The notes under the pieces: generated by a model
The model's database searches: none
Seen by the model: only the letters and a program-made list of their open reading frames with translations
Told to the model about the DNA's origin: nothing
Assembly: GCF_008629675.1 (NCBI RefSeq)
Contig: NZ_VWOX01000001.1
Coordinates: 496,001 to 560,000, forward strand
Reading direction: 5' to 3'
Source of the DNA: Roseiconus nitratireducens
Lineage (GTDB): Bacteria > Planctomycetota > Planctomycetia > Pirellulales > Pirellulaceae
Length of the DNA stretch: 64,000 nt
In this document: positions 52,952 to 62,592 of the stretch, one piece after another
Position numbering within the stretch: position 1 is the stretch's first letter
Layout of the letters: each line of letters starts with the position of its first letter
Translations under genes and position numbers: made by a program

Positions 52952-55900
52952 GACCGCCGGAGGAATGCCGGACGAGTCACGCGAGAAGTGGATCACGATC
53001 GACCGTCTTTGCGATGCCTACGAAGCTTCGCTGCAGGACGGTCGCGTCGAACGCGCGCCCTTCCTGGCCGGCGTTCCCGATGCCTGGCGCGATCAATTGG
53101 GGGCGGAGTTGGATGCGATTGATGCCGCCTATCGCGATGCCGCCGAAACGCGGGCCGGCACCGCCATTGATGCGGACTCCGGCGGACATCGTCTGGGCAC
53201 CCCGGGCAACGTGTCCAAATTGGCAAGCTTGGGTTCCAAAAAGGTTTGGCTGGGACGCTTTGAAATCAAGCAACGGCTGGGGACGGGATCAACCGGCAGC
53301 GTTTGGTGTGCCCGCGATGCTCGGTTGGCGCGTTGGGTGGCGTTGAAGATCCCGCATGCCACGCGGGTGATGAGCGATACCACCGCGGCCCGTTTTCAAA
53401 CCGAAGCCCGCGCCGCGGCGGCAATCACGCATCCCAATGTGGTCCAAGTCTATGAGGTGTTGATTGAAGACGGTTTGCCGATTCTGGTGCAGCAGTGGAT
53501 CGACGGTCCGTCGTTGGCGCAGCATCTAAAACGTCACGGGCCGATGAACTATGATTTGGCCGCCGACTGGATGACGCAAATTGCCGACGCGGTCGCGTGC
53601 GCGCACGACCGGGGAATTGTTCACCGGGATCTGAAACCGGCCAACGTGATGCTCAACGAAGGCCGCCCGATGGTTTTGGACTTCGGCTTGGCCAGCTATC
53701 CCGCATTCTCTTCCGGGTTGACGACCGAGGGCACGGTTCTTGGGACGCCGGCCTACATGAGCCCCGAACAGGCCGAGGGGACGTCCGACGCCAACCAACC
53801 ACCCTCGGATATCTACGCGCTGGGGACGATTCTGTACGAGATGATCGTCGGTTCGCCTCCGTTTGTCGGCAAGACGCGGGAGGTTTTGTTGGCGACCAAG
53901 TCGACGATGCCCGCGCCTCCCCGAAGTCGGCGTGCGGGGGTGCCCCGTGACTTGGAAACGATCATCCTACGTTGTTTGACCAAGTCGCCGCAGGGACGTT
54001 ACCGTTCCGCGGCCGACCTGCGCGACGACTTGAAACGATTCCGTCGCCGCGAGCCGATCCGCGCTCGCAAGGTTTCGGCACTCGAAAACGCGTGGTCGTG
54101 GTGCCGTTCGCACCCGGTGTATGCGTTGCTCGCTATCGGCGTCCCGTTGGTCGCCCTTCTCACCATGGCGATGACCGTTTCGCAAGTCAAACAGCACCAG
54201 CTGAGTGATCGCGCCGATGCGTTGGCAGAGCAGCAAAACGTGCTGGTGGAGGAACGCAGTGATCTGCTGGTCGAACGGGATATGATTCAACTGGCGCGGG
54301 CTTCGTTGGAGATGTCCTTGGGAAATCGAACCCGGGGCCTGCAGATTCTGGATAACATTCCAGAAGCACTGCGTGGCTGGGAGTGGAGGCTGCTCGATTC
54401 GCTGTCCACATCGCCCAACTGGCAACTTCTCCCGCGTCAAGGACGCGGCGACACGCCGATCACGTCACTGGCGATGACGCCCGATCAAAGTCATCTGTTT
54501 GCCTCTGCCGAAGACGGTTGCGTTTGGCAATGGCAGATCGATCCGGGAGAGGTCCAGAACGAGCAAGGCGATTGGACAATCTGGAATCCTCATCACTACG
54601 AACTGATTTGCGAAACCGAGGCGCCGGTTCGAAAGCTGGTCACGGACCCTCAAGGCCGATTTCTGGCCTGGATCCAGGGATCGGCGGACGTCGCCCTGTG
54701 GGACCTCCGAAAGGGCAAATTTATTACCCAACTGGCGCGGCCGGATTGGCAGGCAGGTTTGGCAATCACTTTCGCTGGCGACGGCCGTCATCTGTTGGTC
54801 GGCGGTGGTTCTCGGGATGATTCGGCCCCTCAGACCAGTTGGCTGGCCTGCTATCCGCTTGATCCCGACGGAATCCCAGGCGAAGTCGTCGAACGCGGTT
54901 GGAACGGTCAGGCCGCCGTGACGGGAATCGTTTCCAGCGCCGCGGGTCAATTCGTCATCAGTCGCGGCGGACAGTCTGGTTTGCCGGAATCCGACGGGAT
55001 GGTGGAACGGTGGACGATTGCCGATCCATTGCAGCGACGCGATGACCTGCTTTGGCGGGGGTTGAATGTGAACGGTTTGGCCCTCGATCCGGATGCCCAT
55101 CGTTTGGCCTGGTGCGACGGGATCGGGGTCGTGTACGTCATGGACCACACGGACCCCACGCGGGTCCGGGCGTTCCGCATCGGTGACCACGTCATTCGCA
55201 ATCTCCGGTTCTCGCCAGATGGCAGGTTCCTGTCCGTTGGCGGGGAAAAAGGTTTTGTTGCTCGTTGCGAGTTGCCCAATCCCGCCATCGGCGATCCTGT
55301 CGAGCAGACACCCATCAACGGCAGCCGGGTACGGATGGAATCGTTGGCGTATGATCGTTTTCGAGGGCACGAAAACCTGGTCGAAGACTCGCTGATGTTT
55401 GTCGCCCGACGGGAAATCAAGGCGGCCGATGATTCTGAATCAGAGGCCCCTTTGCGGAGCGTCCATTGGCTGTTGACGGCGGGTGCGGATGGCCGTGTCT
55501 TGAAATGGGGCAATCCCGATCCTCCCTCAGTCCGCAGGCTCTTCTTGCCGAACGTGGATTTGGCCGACGCGGCCTGGGTGTCGGACGATCGTATCGCCGT
55601 GGCGACGGCCAGCCGCGGTCGACGACCGGTCGTGATCTATCGCGAGCGGCAGGTGAACAATTCAGCTTTGATCGTCGAACAGCGCCACACGACCTGTGTC
55701 GAACGTTTGTCCTTGCGACCGGGGATGACTTCCGCGCCGTCACCTGAGTATCTGGTCGCTTGCCGCGATCGCATTTTGTTGTGCCAGTCCGGCGCGGAGG
55801 AGGTCGTTGTCACCTATGAGAACACGACCCCGGATGAGCGATTTTCGGCCGCGTGTCTGATCGGTTCGGACTGGATGCTCGCGGCCACCGCAGCAACAGA

Positions 55901-56579
55901 ATCAGAGCCCAAGGAGCGGAATGCGAACGACCCGGCGCGAACGCGGCTGCTGCTGTTTGATCGCCACAGCGGTCAACTTCGGCTGACGCGTCCGATGCCG
56001 CAGCTTGGCAAGATTCTGCGATTGGGCCTTTCGCCAGACCGGTCCGCCGTGCTTGGTGTCACCGCGGATGGCCACGCGTTTGTTTTGGCGCTCGGACAAC
56101 CGAACGACGGGGGATTGGCCGAGCCGGCGAGGTGGTTCGACGGACCGATCATGAAGTGGAAGGCACACGAACGTGCGATTCAGGATTTCGATTGGATCGG
56201 AGGCGGGGACCGATTGGCGACGGTCAGCGACGACGGGACCTGTGCGATTTGGAGAGCCCGGCCGCACCCCGGCGCCACCACGCCCGAGTCAACCGGGGAT
56301 CCCATTCTGGAATACCGGTTGTTGGTCAGCAGTGCAGCGGTCACCCGCGTCAGTGCGTCCTTCTCGGGAGATCGCCTGGTGACCGTCGGATTGGACCGCG
56401 TGATCCGGGTTTGGGATACGCGGAGCGGATTGGAATTGGTTTCCTTGGAGCCTCGGCAGGTCGCTCCGGTCGCGGTTCAGATCAGCCCCGATGATCGCTA
56501 CCTGATGATCGCCGAAACCAACGTCGGGATCACGACCATCGATCTGGACCAGGCGTCAAACGGATCGCGTGACGATTAG
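52932..56579 (+). CDS. Membrane Ser/Thr protein kinase with WD40-like C-terminal domain
   Basis: The 1215-residue protein has a kinase domain at about 110-370: G-loop LGTGSTGSV, Lys139, HRDLKPANV (231-239), DFGLAS (250-255) and the SPEQ activation-loop end (277-280). A membrane span follows at 396-417 (PVYALLAIGVPLVALLTMAM), then a coiled-coil (VLVEERSDLLVERD), and about 700 residues of WD40/propeller repeats (TSLAMTPDQSHLFASAEDGCVWQWQ, VIRVWDTRSGLELVSLEP). The kinase is intracellular and the propeller probably outside, as a sensor. The N-terminal 100 residues carry a domain also seen ahead of planctomycete kinases. It overlaps the sigma gene by 20 bases and should phosphorylate a target linked to it. 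Confidence 0.9.
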   Translation: MNGPESETAGGMPDESREKWITIDRLCDAYEASLQDGRVERAPFLAGVPDAWRDQLGAELDAIDAAYRDAAETRAGTAIDADSGGHRLGTPGNVSKLASLGSKKVWLGRFEIKQRLGTGSTGSVWCARDARLARWVALKIPHATRVMSDTTAARFQTEARAAAAITHPNVVQVYEVLIEDGLPILVQQWIDGPSLAQHLKRHGPMNYDLAADWMTQIADAVACAHDRGIVHRDLKPANVMLNEGRPMVLDFGLASYPAFSSGLTTEGTVLGTPAYMSPEQAEGTSDANQPPSDIYALGTILYEMIVGSPPFVGKTREVLLATKSTMPAPPRSRRAGVPRDLETIILRCLTKSPQGRYRSAADLRDDLKRFRRREPIRARKVSALENAWSWCRSHPVYALLAIGVPLVALLTMAMTVSQVKQHQLSDRADALAEQQNVLVEERSDLLVERDMIQLARASLEMSLGNRTRGLQILDNIPEALRGWEWRLLDSLSTSPNWQLLPRQGRGDTPITSLAMTPDQSHLFASAEDGCVWQWQIDPGEVQNEQGDWTIWNPHHYELICETEAPVRKLVTDPQGRFLAWIQGSADVALWDLRKGKFITQLARPDWQAGLAITFAGDGRHLLVGGGSRDDSAPQTSWLACYPLDPDGIPGEVVERGWNGQAAVTGIVSSAAGQFVISRGGQSGLPESDGMVERWTIADPLQRRDDLLWRGLNVNGLALDPDAHRLAWCDGIGVVYVMDHTDPTRVRAFRIGDHVIRNLRFSPDGRFLSVGGEKGFVARCELPNPAIGDPVEQTPINGSRVRMESLAYDRFRGHENLVEDSLMFVARREIKAADDSESEAPLRSVHWLLTAGADGRVLKWGNPDPPSVRRLFLPNVDLADAAWVSDDRIAVATASRGRRPVVIYRERQVNNSALIVEQRHTTCVERLSLRPGMTSAPSPEYLVACRDRILLCQSGAEEVVVTYENTTPDERFSAACLIGSDWMLAATAATESEPKERNANDPARTRLLLFDRHSGQLRLTRPMPQLGKILRLGLSPDRSAVLGVTADGHAFVLALGQPNDGGLAEPARWFDGPIMKWKAHERAIQDFDWIGGGDRLATVSDDGTCAIWRARPHPGATTPESTGDPILEYRLLVSSAAVTRVSASFSGDRLVTVGLDRVIRVWDTRSGLELVSLEPRQVAPVAVQISPDDRYLMIAETNVGITTIDLDQASNGSRDD

Positions 56580-56588
56580 CAACGGTGG

Positions 56589-59500
56589 TCACTCGACCTC
56601 GCCTTCGCCACGCCGGTTGACCTTCAAGCTGCCCAGGTACGCGACCAGGTCGCGCAGCTCGGCGGGTGTCAGGTGTTTGATCAGGTCCGCCGGCATCGAA
56701 GACTTGCCTTTTCGGCGGGCTTCGATTTCGTCCTGCAGAATCCGCTGCTGGGTGCCGTCGTTCAGCATCAGCTCCACGTAGTCGTCGGTTTCGGATTTGA
56801 CGATGCCGCTGAAGACACGACCGTCGATGTCGATGATCACCGCGGTTTCAAAGCCTTCGGCCACCTTGGCGTCGGGCAAACAGATCGCTTCCAGCAAATA
56901 GCGGGCGTCGCGTTGTTTGCCGATGGTGGTCAACTCGGGGCCCACCTCGCCGCCGGCGCGGTCCACTTTGTGGCAGCGGACGCAGGACAGCTCCGTTTTG
57001 TTGAAGAACAGTTCACTGCCTCGCTGCGGGTCGCCCCCGGACAAGGAATCCAACCAAGTGGCCAGTGGATCTTCCTGAGCGATCGTCTGGCGATGGGATT
57101 GCAGTTTTTGCTGCAGTGCGTCGCCCAAACGGCCTTGGGCGGCACGGAGCACCTCCAGTTGGACTTCCGGAGACAGTTGCCCCGCCACGTAGGCGTTGAC
57201 CGCGTCGCGGATCGCCGTCTGGGCCTCGGGGAGTTTCAGCTTGCCCAGGGTGTCCCAAGCTTTTTGCCGTGATTTCAGGTCCCCGGTTTTCGTCGCTCCG
57301 ACAAAGCGTTGGACCGAGGATTCCGCGGCGTGGTCGGCCAACACCGTCAGTGCGGCCAGACCCAATGGTCCGCCCTGGTCGGCCGGGATCTTGCGGGCCA
57401 TGTCGACGGCCACGGACGGTTCCAGCCGGGCCAACGCCACCAAGGCCTTGCCGCGGGAATCGGCGGCACGGGATTCCTGACCCACTTGCTTGGCCAACGC
57501 GCCTGCGATCTTCTTGATTCCCAGCTGAGAGGCAACATCAATCGCTTTCAGTCGAACACGTTCCGGTGCGGTCATTAGCAGATCGATCTGCGGTTCCAGG
57601 GCCTTCGCGGCGATGACCGCGTCGCGAGGTTCCAGGGGACGGTAGTCGCCGAGAACCCGATCCAGCGGATCGGGGGAGCCCCAGGAGGAAAGCATGTCCA
57701 GGGCTTCGATTCGCATCGCTTCGGGGGCTTCGGTCCGCGTGGCGTACTTGGCCAGAGCGACCGCCGACTCCGCACCGCCGCCGCGAAAGTTCGCGTTCAA
57801 CACGCGACGTACCAACTGTTCCGATTCCATCGGCTGGTCGATCCGTTTAGCCAATGCTTCGGTGGCAAACGCGATCGGTTCGTCGTGGATGGCTCGTGCG
57901 GCTTCCAGCACCACCGCCGGGTCGGAGTCTTGCAGGAAACCGGCGATGGCACCACTTTTCTGACGACGAAGGGCAACGACGGCCAGCAATCGGGCTGTCG
58001 AGCTGTCGTGCTTCTGCAACGCCGTCAACTGGTTTTCGTCGGCCGCGCGGCTCAGGTACATCGCCGCGGCGTGGAACAGGGCTGGGTCCTGGCGGTTGTT
58101 CGCGACGAGGTGTTTGATGATGTTGTCGGCGGCGTCACCGGCCTCCAACCGCCCCAGGGCATCGATGACGTGATAACGCAGGCGTGCATCGGTCGCGTCC
58201 AGCTGGGCTTTCAGCGGTTCGACCGCTGATTCCCAGCCCAATTCTCCGGCGACGGTGGCAGCGGCCGCAACGACGATCGGGTCTTCATCCGCCAAAACGT
58301 TCGTCAGCGCCGATTGGATCTTCGAATCCGACTCGCCGTGACGAGCAAGCTGGCCCAGTCCCCACACCGCGTGGCGCCGCGGCACCGAGGCGCCGGACGC
58401 TTCGCTGGCCACCGCGATCAAAGCGTCGACTTGTTGGCGGCGGGCCAGCTCCCATTGGCTTTCCAGACGCACGCGGCGGTCCTGATGTCCCAGTTGGTCG
58501 ACCAGCTGTTGGGTTTCTTGCTTCGTCCAGTCGCTGGCAAGCAGCGACTTCACTTCGCGAACGATGTCCGAATCGATGTGTTTCGGATCGGTCAAACGAT
58601 AAAGTCGTCCTTTGCCCAGGCCGTCCCAGCCGTCCACCCAATCACTGACGTACAGCGCGCCGTCGGGGCCGAAGGCAACGTCGGTTGCCAGGCAGGTCCA
58701 AATGGGTTGGCTGTCAGATGCCAGTTCGTACGTCGCACCGTCCGGCTTGACGCGAAAGGACCGAATGCCGCTGTTGCTCGGACCGCCCCGAAAGTCGCAG
58801 ATGAAAAAGGCGTCCCGGAGCAGGTCGCCAAACCCGGTTCCCGGATAGTAGGCCAAACCGCTGGGACCGTCGGTAAAGTTTGCGACCGGCGGAACGATCG
58901 CAGCCGGTTGGTCAGCGTTTTGCGGTTCCCAAATCCGCTCGCGGTTGAACGGGCCGCGGTCCGGCAGGTACTGGTAATACATCCGCCAACCCGTGTCGCC
59001 GTCTTGCAGCAGGTGCACGATACGGGCCTGGTCACCACTGTCGCTGTTATTGTCGACGGTGAACCAGTCGCCCTTGTCGTTGAACGCCAATTCTTGCGGG
59101 TTGCGAAGCCCGGTGGCGAAGACCTCCAAACCGGAACCGTCCATTTCACAGCGGAACACCGCGCCGCTGGCGGGATCGGCCAAGACCTCACCCTCGCTGG
59201 TGCGGACGTGATAACCCCGGTCTCCGATCGAGAAATACAGCCGGCCGTCGTACCCGCGGATCAGCCCGTGCATGTCGTGGCCTCGGAAGGCGACGCGCAC
59301 GCCGTACCCGTCGGACAGGACGACCCGTTCATCGGCGACGCCATCCTGATCCTGATCGATCAGTTTCCAAAGCTTCGGGATGCAGGTGTAATAGACGTCA
59401 TTGCCACGCACCAGGACACCGGCCCCGGTGCCCTCTTCCAAACGGTTGAATCCGCTAGCGAACACCACACTGTCGTCGGCCTTGCCGTCGCCATCGGTGT

Positions 59501-59957
59501 CGGTCAGCCGGCGGATACGGTCGTCGTGCTGCGCGTACGTCACCGCCGCCTCGCCGAGCAACCGCTTGTGGTAATCGATCCGATCCTGCACGGTCTTGGC
59601 CGCCAAGTCCGCCAGCAGCCATTGCCGGTCGTGGCCGCGATTGTCGGTGACCCCACGGTTCTGACGGAAGGTCTCGCACACGTAGACGCGGCCGCGAGAA
59701 TCGATATCAAACGCAACCACGTTGGCGAGATCCGGTTCGGCCGCCCACAGGTCGATCTGCCAGCCGTCGGGAATCCGGATGGCCGCCATCGCATCGCGAG
59801 CTTCGCCCGATGCTTCCGCGATTTCCGGCGTCAGCGGCTTGGTCGATCCCAGATCGGCCGCCAACAACGGCGACGCCAGGATGCCCCAGGCCAGTGCGGA
59901 TTGGGCCACGCGGGTCGCACGGCCGGTCAGGTATCGTTGCAAAGGTCTCATCTGCAT
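56589..59957 (-). CDS. PVC-type haem-binding propeller-HEAT protein
   Basis: The 1122-residue protein has a signal peptide (about 12-32, ALAWGILASPLLA), a propeller (IRIPDGWQIDLWAAEPDLANV, YVCETFRQNRG, TDTDGDGKADDSVVFASGFN, GHDMHGLIRGYDGRLYFSIGDRG; about 55-540), HEAT-type repeats (about 560-960), and a C-terminal haem motif CVRCH (C992, C995, H996) followed by VGPELTTIGK and LRDLVAYLGSLK. It is a third member of the family seen at 35-43 kb, with closest similarity to glucose/sorbosone-dehydrogenase-like members; substrate unknown. The start at 59957 gives MQMRPLQRYL; a longer frame upstream is arginine-rich and intergenic. Confidence 0.9.
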   Translation of the reverse strand: MQMRPLQRYLTGRATRVAQSALAWGILASPLLAADLGSTKPLTPEIAEASGEARDAMAAIRIPDGWQIDLWAAEPDLANVVAFDIDSRGRVYVCETFRQNRGVTDNRGHDRQWLLADLAAKTVQDRIDYHKRLLGEAAVTYAQHDDRIRRLTDTDGDGKADDSVVFASGFNRLEEGTGAGVLVRGNDVYYTCIPKLWKLIDQDQDGVADERVVLSDGYGVRVAFRGHDMHGLIRGYDGRLYFSIGDRGYHVRTSEGEVLADPASGAVFRCEMDGSGLEVFATGLRNPQELAFNDKGDWFTVDNNSDSGDQARIVHLLQDGDTGWRMYYQYLPDRGPFNRERIWEPQNADQPAAIVPPVANFTDGPSGLAYYPGTGFGDLLRDAFFICDFRGGPSNSGIRSFRVKPDGATYELASDSQPIWTCLATDVAFGPDGALYVSDWVDGWDGLGKGRLYRLTDPKHIDSDIVREVKSLLASDWTKQETQQLVDQLGHQDRRVRLESQWELARRQQVDALIAVASEASGASVPRRHAVWGLGQLARHGESDSKIQSALTNVLADEDPIVVAAAATVAGELGWESAVEPLKAQLDATDARLRYHVIDALGRLEAGDAADNIIKHLVANNRQDPALFHAAAMYLSRAADENQLTALQKHDSSTARLLAVVALRRQKSGAIAGFLQDSDPAVVLEAARAIHDEPIAFATEALAKRIDQPMESEQLVRRVLNANFRGGGAESAVALAKYATRTEAPEAMRIEALDMLSSWGSPDPLDRVLGDYRPLEPRDAVIAAKALEPQIDLLMTAPERVRLKAIDVASQLGIKKIAGALAKQVGQESRAADSRGKALVALARLEPSVAVDMARKIPADQGGPLGLAALTVLADHAAESSVQRFVGATKTGDLKSRQKAWDTLGKLKLPEAQTAIRDAVNAYVAGQLSPEVQLEVLRAAQGRLGDALQQKLQSHRQTIAQEDPLATWLDSLSGGDPQRGSELFFNKTELSCVRCHKVDRAGGEVGPELTTIGKQRDARYLLEAICLPDAKVAEGFETAVIIDIDGRVFSGIVKSETDDYVELMLNDGTQQRILQDEIEARRKGKSSMPADLIKHLTPAELRDLVAYLGSLKVNRRGEGEVE

Positions 59958-60205
59958 TTCGAAGGCAAAAAAACTGAATCGCGACCGACGGCGGCCGTCC
60001 GCCCCTATCTTAGCAACCGATTGTAGGTCGTCCGAGGCATTCTGGTTCGATGTTTGACTCGGATCATGCCCATCGGTCGGGAGCGGGCATCGGGGGCGAC
60101 GCGGTCCGCCCGACAGCCACTGGAATCGGTCACCCGTTAGAATTGGGTAAGGAACACCGCAAAGAGTGAATCGAGTTCCGTGAAAACGTCGATCAAAGTG
60201 GATAC

Positions 60206-60853
60206 ATGAGTTCTGATCATCGCCAGCCGGATCCAACGCCGCCGCGGTCCGGGCAATCTCAGCCCGAGCCACCTGAGCCTGAGCAATCTCAGCCCGAGCA
60301 AACTCAGCCCGAGTCCGTGCGCAAGTTGTTGGGTGCCCCCACCGATCCGCCGCCAGCGGACGAGGCGGCCTCGGGGAACGTGGAACCCCCGTCGGCGAAC
60401 GCAGCTGCCGATGAAAGGCCGTTCGTTGCGAAGTTGGTTCAGTCGTCGGACCCTCCGTCGAGCAGCGTTTCGGAGAACCCGTCGGTCAGCGGAGATCCCC
60501 GTGCGGAGGACGCGTCGGACGTCCGGGTCGGATCGCCGTTTCGTACCGATCCGTCCGGCCCGGCACTCGCGGCAGTTGCAGCGGGCGATGCCCGGCGGCG
60601 GCCGACCTACGATGACCTGGGGCCCATGCAGTACACCGCGATCGGCGCGTCGACGGCCGGCATCCTGGTGTTGCTGTTCGCTGTGCTGGGAGCTTGGTGG
60701 TTTCCGGCCGGAGGTGCCATGGTGGCGATGCTGGGAACGGTGCTCTCCGTCGGCGGACTATTCGCGGCGGCCAGGTTCCGCTATGCGTCGATGGGAACGC
60801 TGGTGCTGCATCTGGGACTTTTCTTTTTCTGCTATGTCCGGTCGCTGGGTTGA
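60206..60853 (+). CDS. Small multi-span membrane protein with proline/glutamate-rich N-terminus
   Basis: The 215-residue protein has a disordered N-terminal half rich in Pro, Glu, Gln and Ser (repeated P-E-Q-S-Q-P-E-Q pattern at 18-37), then three membrane segments (144-165, 168-189, 195-212) with little outside. It has no catalytic motif. ATG 60206 is preceded by AT-rich sequence but no strong ribosome-binding site. I do not recognise it; family-free planctomycete membrane proteins with long disordered tails are common. It is divergent from the PVC gene and 129 bases upstream of the fumarylacetoacetate hydrolase gene. Confidence 0.65.
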   Translation: MSSDHRQPDPTPPRSGQSQPEPPEPEQSQPEQTQPESVRKLLGAPTDPPPADEAASGNVEPPSANAAADERPFVAKLVQSSDPPSSSVSENPSVSGDPRAEDASDVRVGSPFRTDPSGPALAAVAAGDARRRPTYDDLGPMQYTAIGASTAGILVLLFAVLGAWWFPAGGAMVAMLGTVLSVGGLFAAARFRYASMGTLVLHLGLFFFCYVRSLG

Positions 60854-60982
60854 TCGACCCGCGGTGCCGGCTTGCGGGGGGGCGCTCCAGCCGCGACGAT
60901 GCCCCCAGTTCCGTCGGCACGTTCAACCGGCACGGTCGCCGGCGCGCCAAGCACCTTCACCATTCAGGAGGGTCGGATCCCG

Positions 60983-61825
60983 ATGCCGATTTGCCGAATC
61001 GTTGGCCCCACCGGCCAGCCCGAGTATGCGATCTATCGCGAGGATGCGGTGTGCCCCTTGCGCCACCTGACCGACCAGCCGCCGTTCGAAGCCGAACTGT
61101 TCTCCTTTGACTGGACATCAATCGGAGATCCCGATGCGATTCCGGCCGATCGCTGGTCGGACCAGGCCCAATGGTTGCCGCCAGTTCCTCCGCCGGAAAA
61201 GATCATTTGCATCGGGTTGAACTATCGCGATCACGCGATCGAAACCGGAGCGGAAATCCCGACCGAGCCGGTGGTGTTTGGCAAATTCAGTTCCGCGCTG
61301 ATCGGGCCCGGTCAAGCCATTGAATTGCCGGCCATCTCCAAGCGGGTCGACTACGAGGCGGAATTGGTGGTCGTGATCGGTCGCGAGGCAAAGAACGTGA
61401 CCGCCGATCGGGCGATGGACTTTGTGTTCGGTTACAGTTGCGGCCACGACGTTTCGGCGCGAGATTGGCAAAAAGGACGACCGGGCGGTCAGTGGTTGCT
61501 GGGCAAAACGTTTGACACGTTTGCTCCCTTGGGTCCCTGCATCGCGACCAAATCGGAACTCCCCGATCCGTCGAATCTTCGCGTCCGAATGGAACTCAAT
61601 GGTCACACCGTGCAGGACAGCACCACCGCGCAACTGATCTTTGACATTCCGTCGTTGATTGCCCACCTGTCACAATTCGTGACTCTCAAACCCGGCGATT
61701 TGATTTACACCGGCACGCCACCCGGGGTCGGGGATGCCAAGGACCCGCCCGTGTACCTGAAGCCCGGCGACCGCTGCAGTGTGATCATCGAGGGGATCGG
61801 GACGCTCACGAATCCTTGCCGCTGA
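60983..61825 (+). CDS. Fumarylacetoacetate hydrolase family enzyme
   Basis: The 280-residue protein has the FAH fold with metal-binding E125 and E127 in [12 protein letters not shown] and D156 in [10 protein letters not shown], preceded by [15 protein letters not shown] and followed by [14 protein letters not shown] and [13 protein letters not shown]. Members cleave C-C bonds of acyl-pyruvates or 2-keto-3-deoxy-sugar acids in the cytoplasm. An N-terminal segment of about 65 residues precedes the core, as in ureidoglycolate lyase and ketodeoxy-sugar-acid hydrolase types. A GGAGGG-type sequence lies 10 bases before ATG 60983. Context does not reveal the pathway. Confidence 0.9.
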   Translation: MPICRIVGPTGQPEYAIYREDAVCPLRHLTDQPPFEAELFSFDWTSIGDPDAIPADRWSDQAQWLPPVPPPEKIICIGLNYRDHAIETGAEIPTEPVVFGKFSSALIGPGQAIELPAISKRVDYEAELVVVIGREAKNVTADRAMDFVFGYSCGHDVSARDWQKGRPGGQWLLGKTFDTFAPLGPCIATKSELPDPSNLRVRMELNGHTVQDSTTAQLIFDIPSLIAHLSQFVTLKPGDLIYTGTPPGVGDAKDPPVYLKPGDRCSVIIEGIGTLTNPCR

Positions 61826-61982
61826 CGCCAGTGGCAATTTTGGCAAAGTCGTCGTCCACGCAATCGGATGTCAGCAGGCTGGCGTCCTTACCATCGCCCG
61901 CCCAGTCACTGTCCGCTCAGTCACCAAGCGTATCCGTCACCGAGGGTGTCGAGACACGGCCATCGAAACCGGAGAATTTGAC

Positions 61983-62459
61983 GTGTCCGTAGAACATCGA
62001 AGCTTGCGTTTCGAATCGATCCAGCAGGCGATGGCGGAGGCGGAGCGGTTGGCTTCAATCGACGTCCGAACGACCGGACAGTTCTCCTTGGGCCAGATTC
62101 TGGAACACCTGGCGCGAACTCTGGACATCGTCACCGGCCGGTTGTCCGGTCCTCCCGTTTCTGGACCGATGCGAATGGCGGCTCGTTTGTTGCGACCGTT
62201 CGTGTTGCGAAAAGCGAGTACCGGATTCAAGCTGCCGGCCAAGGCGCAGGGCATCCTGTGGCCCAGTGAACCGGTCAGCACCGATCAAGGGCTGGCACAT
62301 CTTCGCGATTCCTACGAGCACTTTCGTGCTCCGGCCGAACTGCCCGACCATCCGATCTTTGGCCGGATGACGCGGGCACAGCATGACGCGCTGCAGTGTC
62401 GCCACTTCGAGGGCCACTTGGGGTTCGTGCATGAGGCGGAGACGCCCCCGGCCAGCTAA
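61983..62459 (+). CDS. DUF1569 protein (DinB-like)
   Basis: The 158-residue product is helical with the DUF1569 pattern: FESIQQAMAEAERL, FSLGQILEHLARTLD, GILWPSEPVSTDQGLAHLRDSY, HPIFGRMTRAQHDALQCRHFEGHLGFVH. Histidines at 42, 127 and 144-150 are placed where DinB/YfiT proteins carry a metal-binding triad, so metal or thiol chemistry is possible; the function is not established. The start is a GTG at 61983. A 13-bp tandem repeat begins within the last codon and includes the TAA stop. Confidence 0.78.
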   Translation: MSVEHRSLRFESIQQAMAEAERLASIDVRTTGQFSLGQILEHLARTLDIVTGRLSGPPVSGPMRMAARLLRPFVLRKASTGFKLPAKAQGILWPSEPVSTDQGLAHLRDSYEHFRAPAELPDHPIFGRMTRAQHDALQCRHFEGHLGFVHEAETPPAS

Positions 62460-62518
62460 CTCAGCGAGCTAATTCAGCGAGCTAATTCCGCGAGCTGATC
62501 AGGCGAGCGAATGAATCG
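62454..62518 (+). repeat. 13-bp tandem repeat containing the stop codon
   Basis: Five units of 13 bp (62454, 62467, 62480, 62493, 62506), the first three reading AGCTAA(C/T)TC(A/C)GCG, then diverging. The first unit includes the last sense codon and TAA stop of the DUF1569 gene, so the stop itself has been duplicated into the non-coding array. The period is not a multiple of 3. Confidence 0.88.
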
Positions 62519-62592
62519 CCGCGGCCCGACCGAAGTCACCCGGCGACGCTTCCGCGATTGCCAGCAGCGGAGGTGCGGGCGGGGCCACTGCA

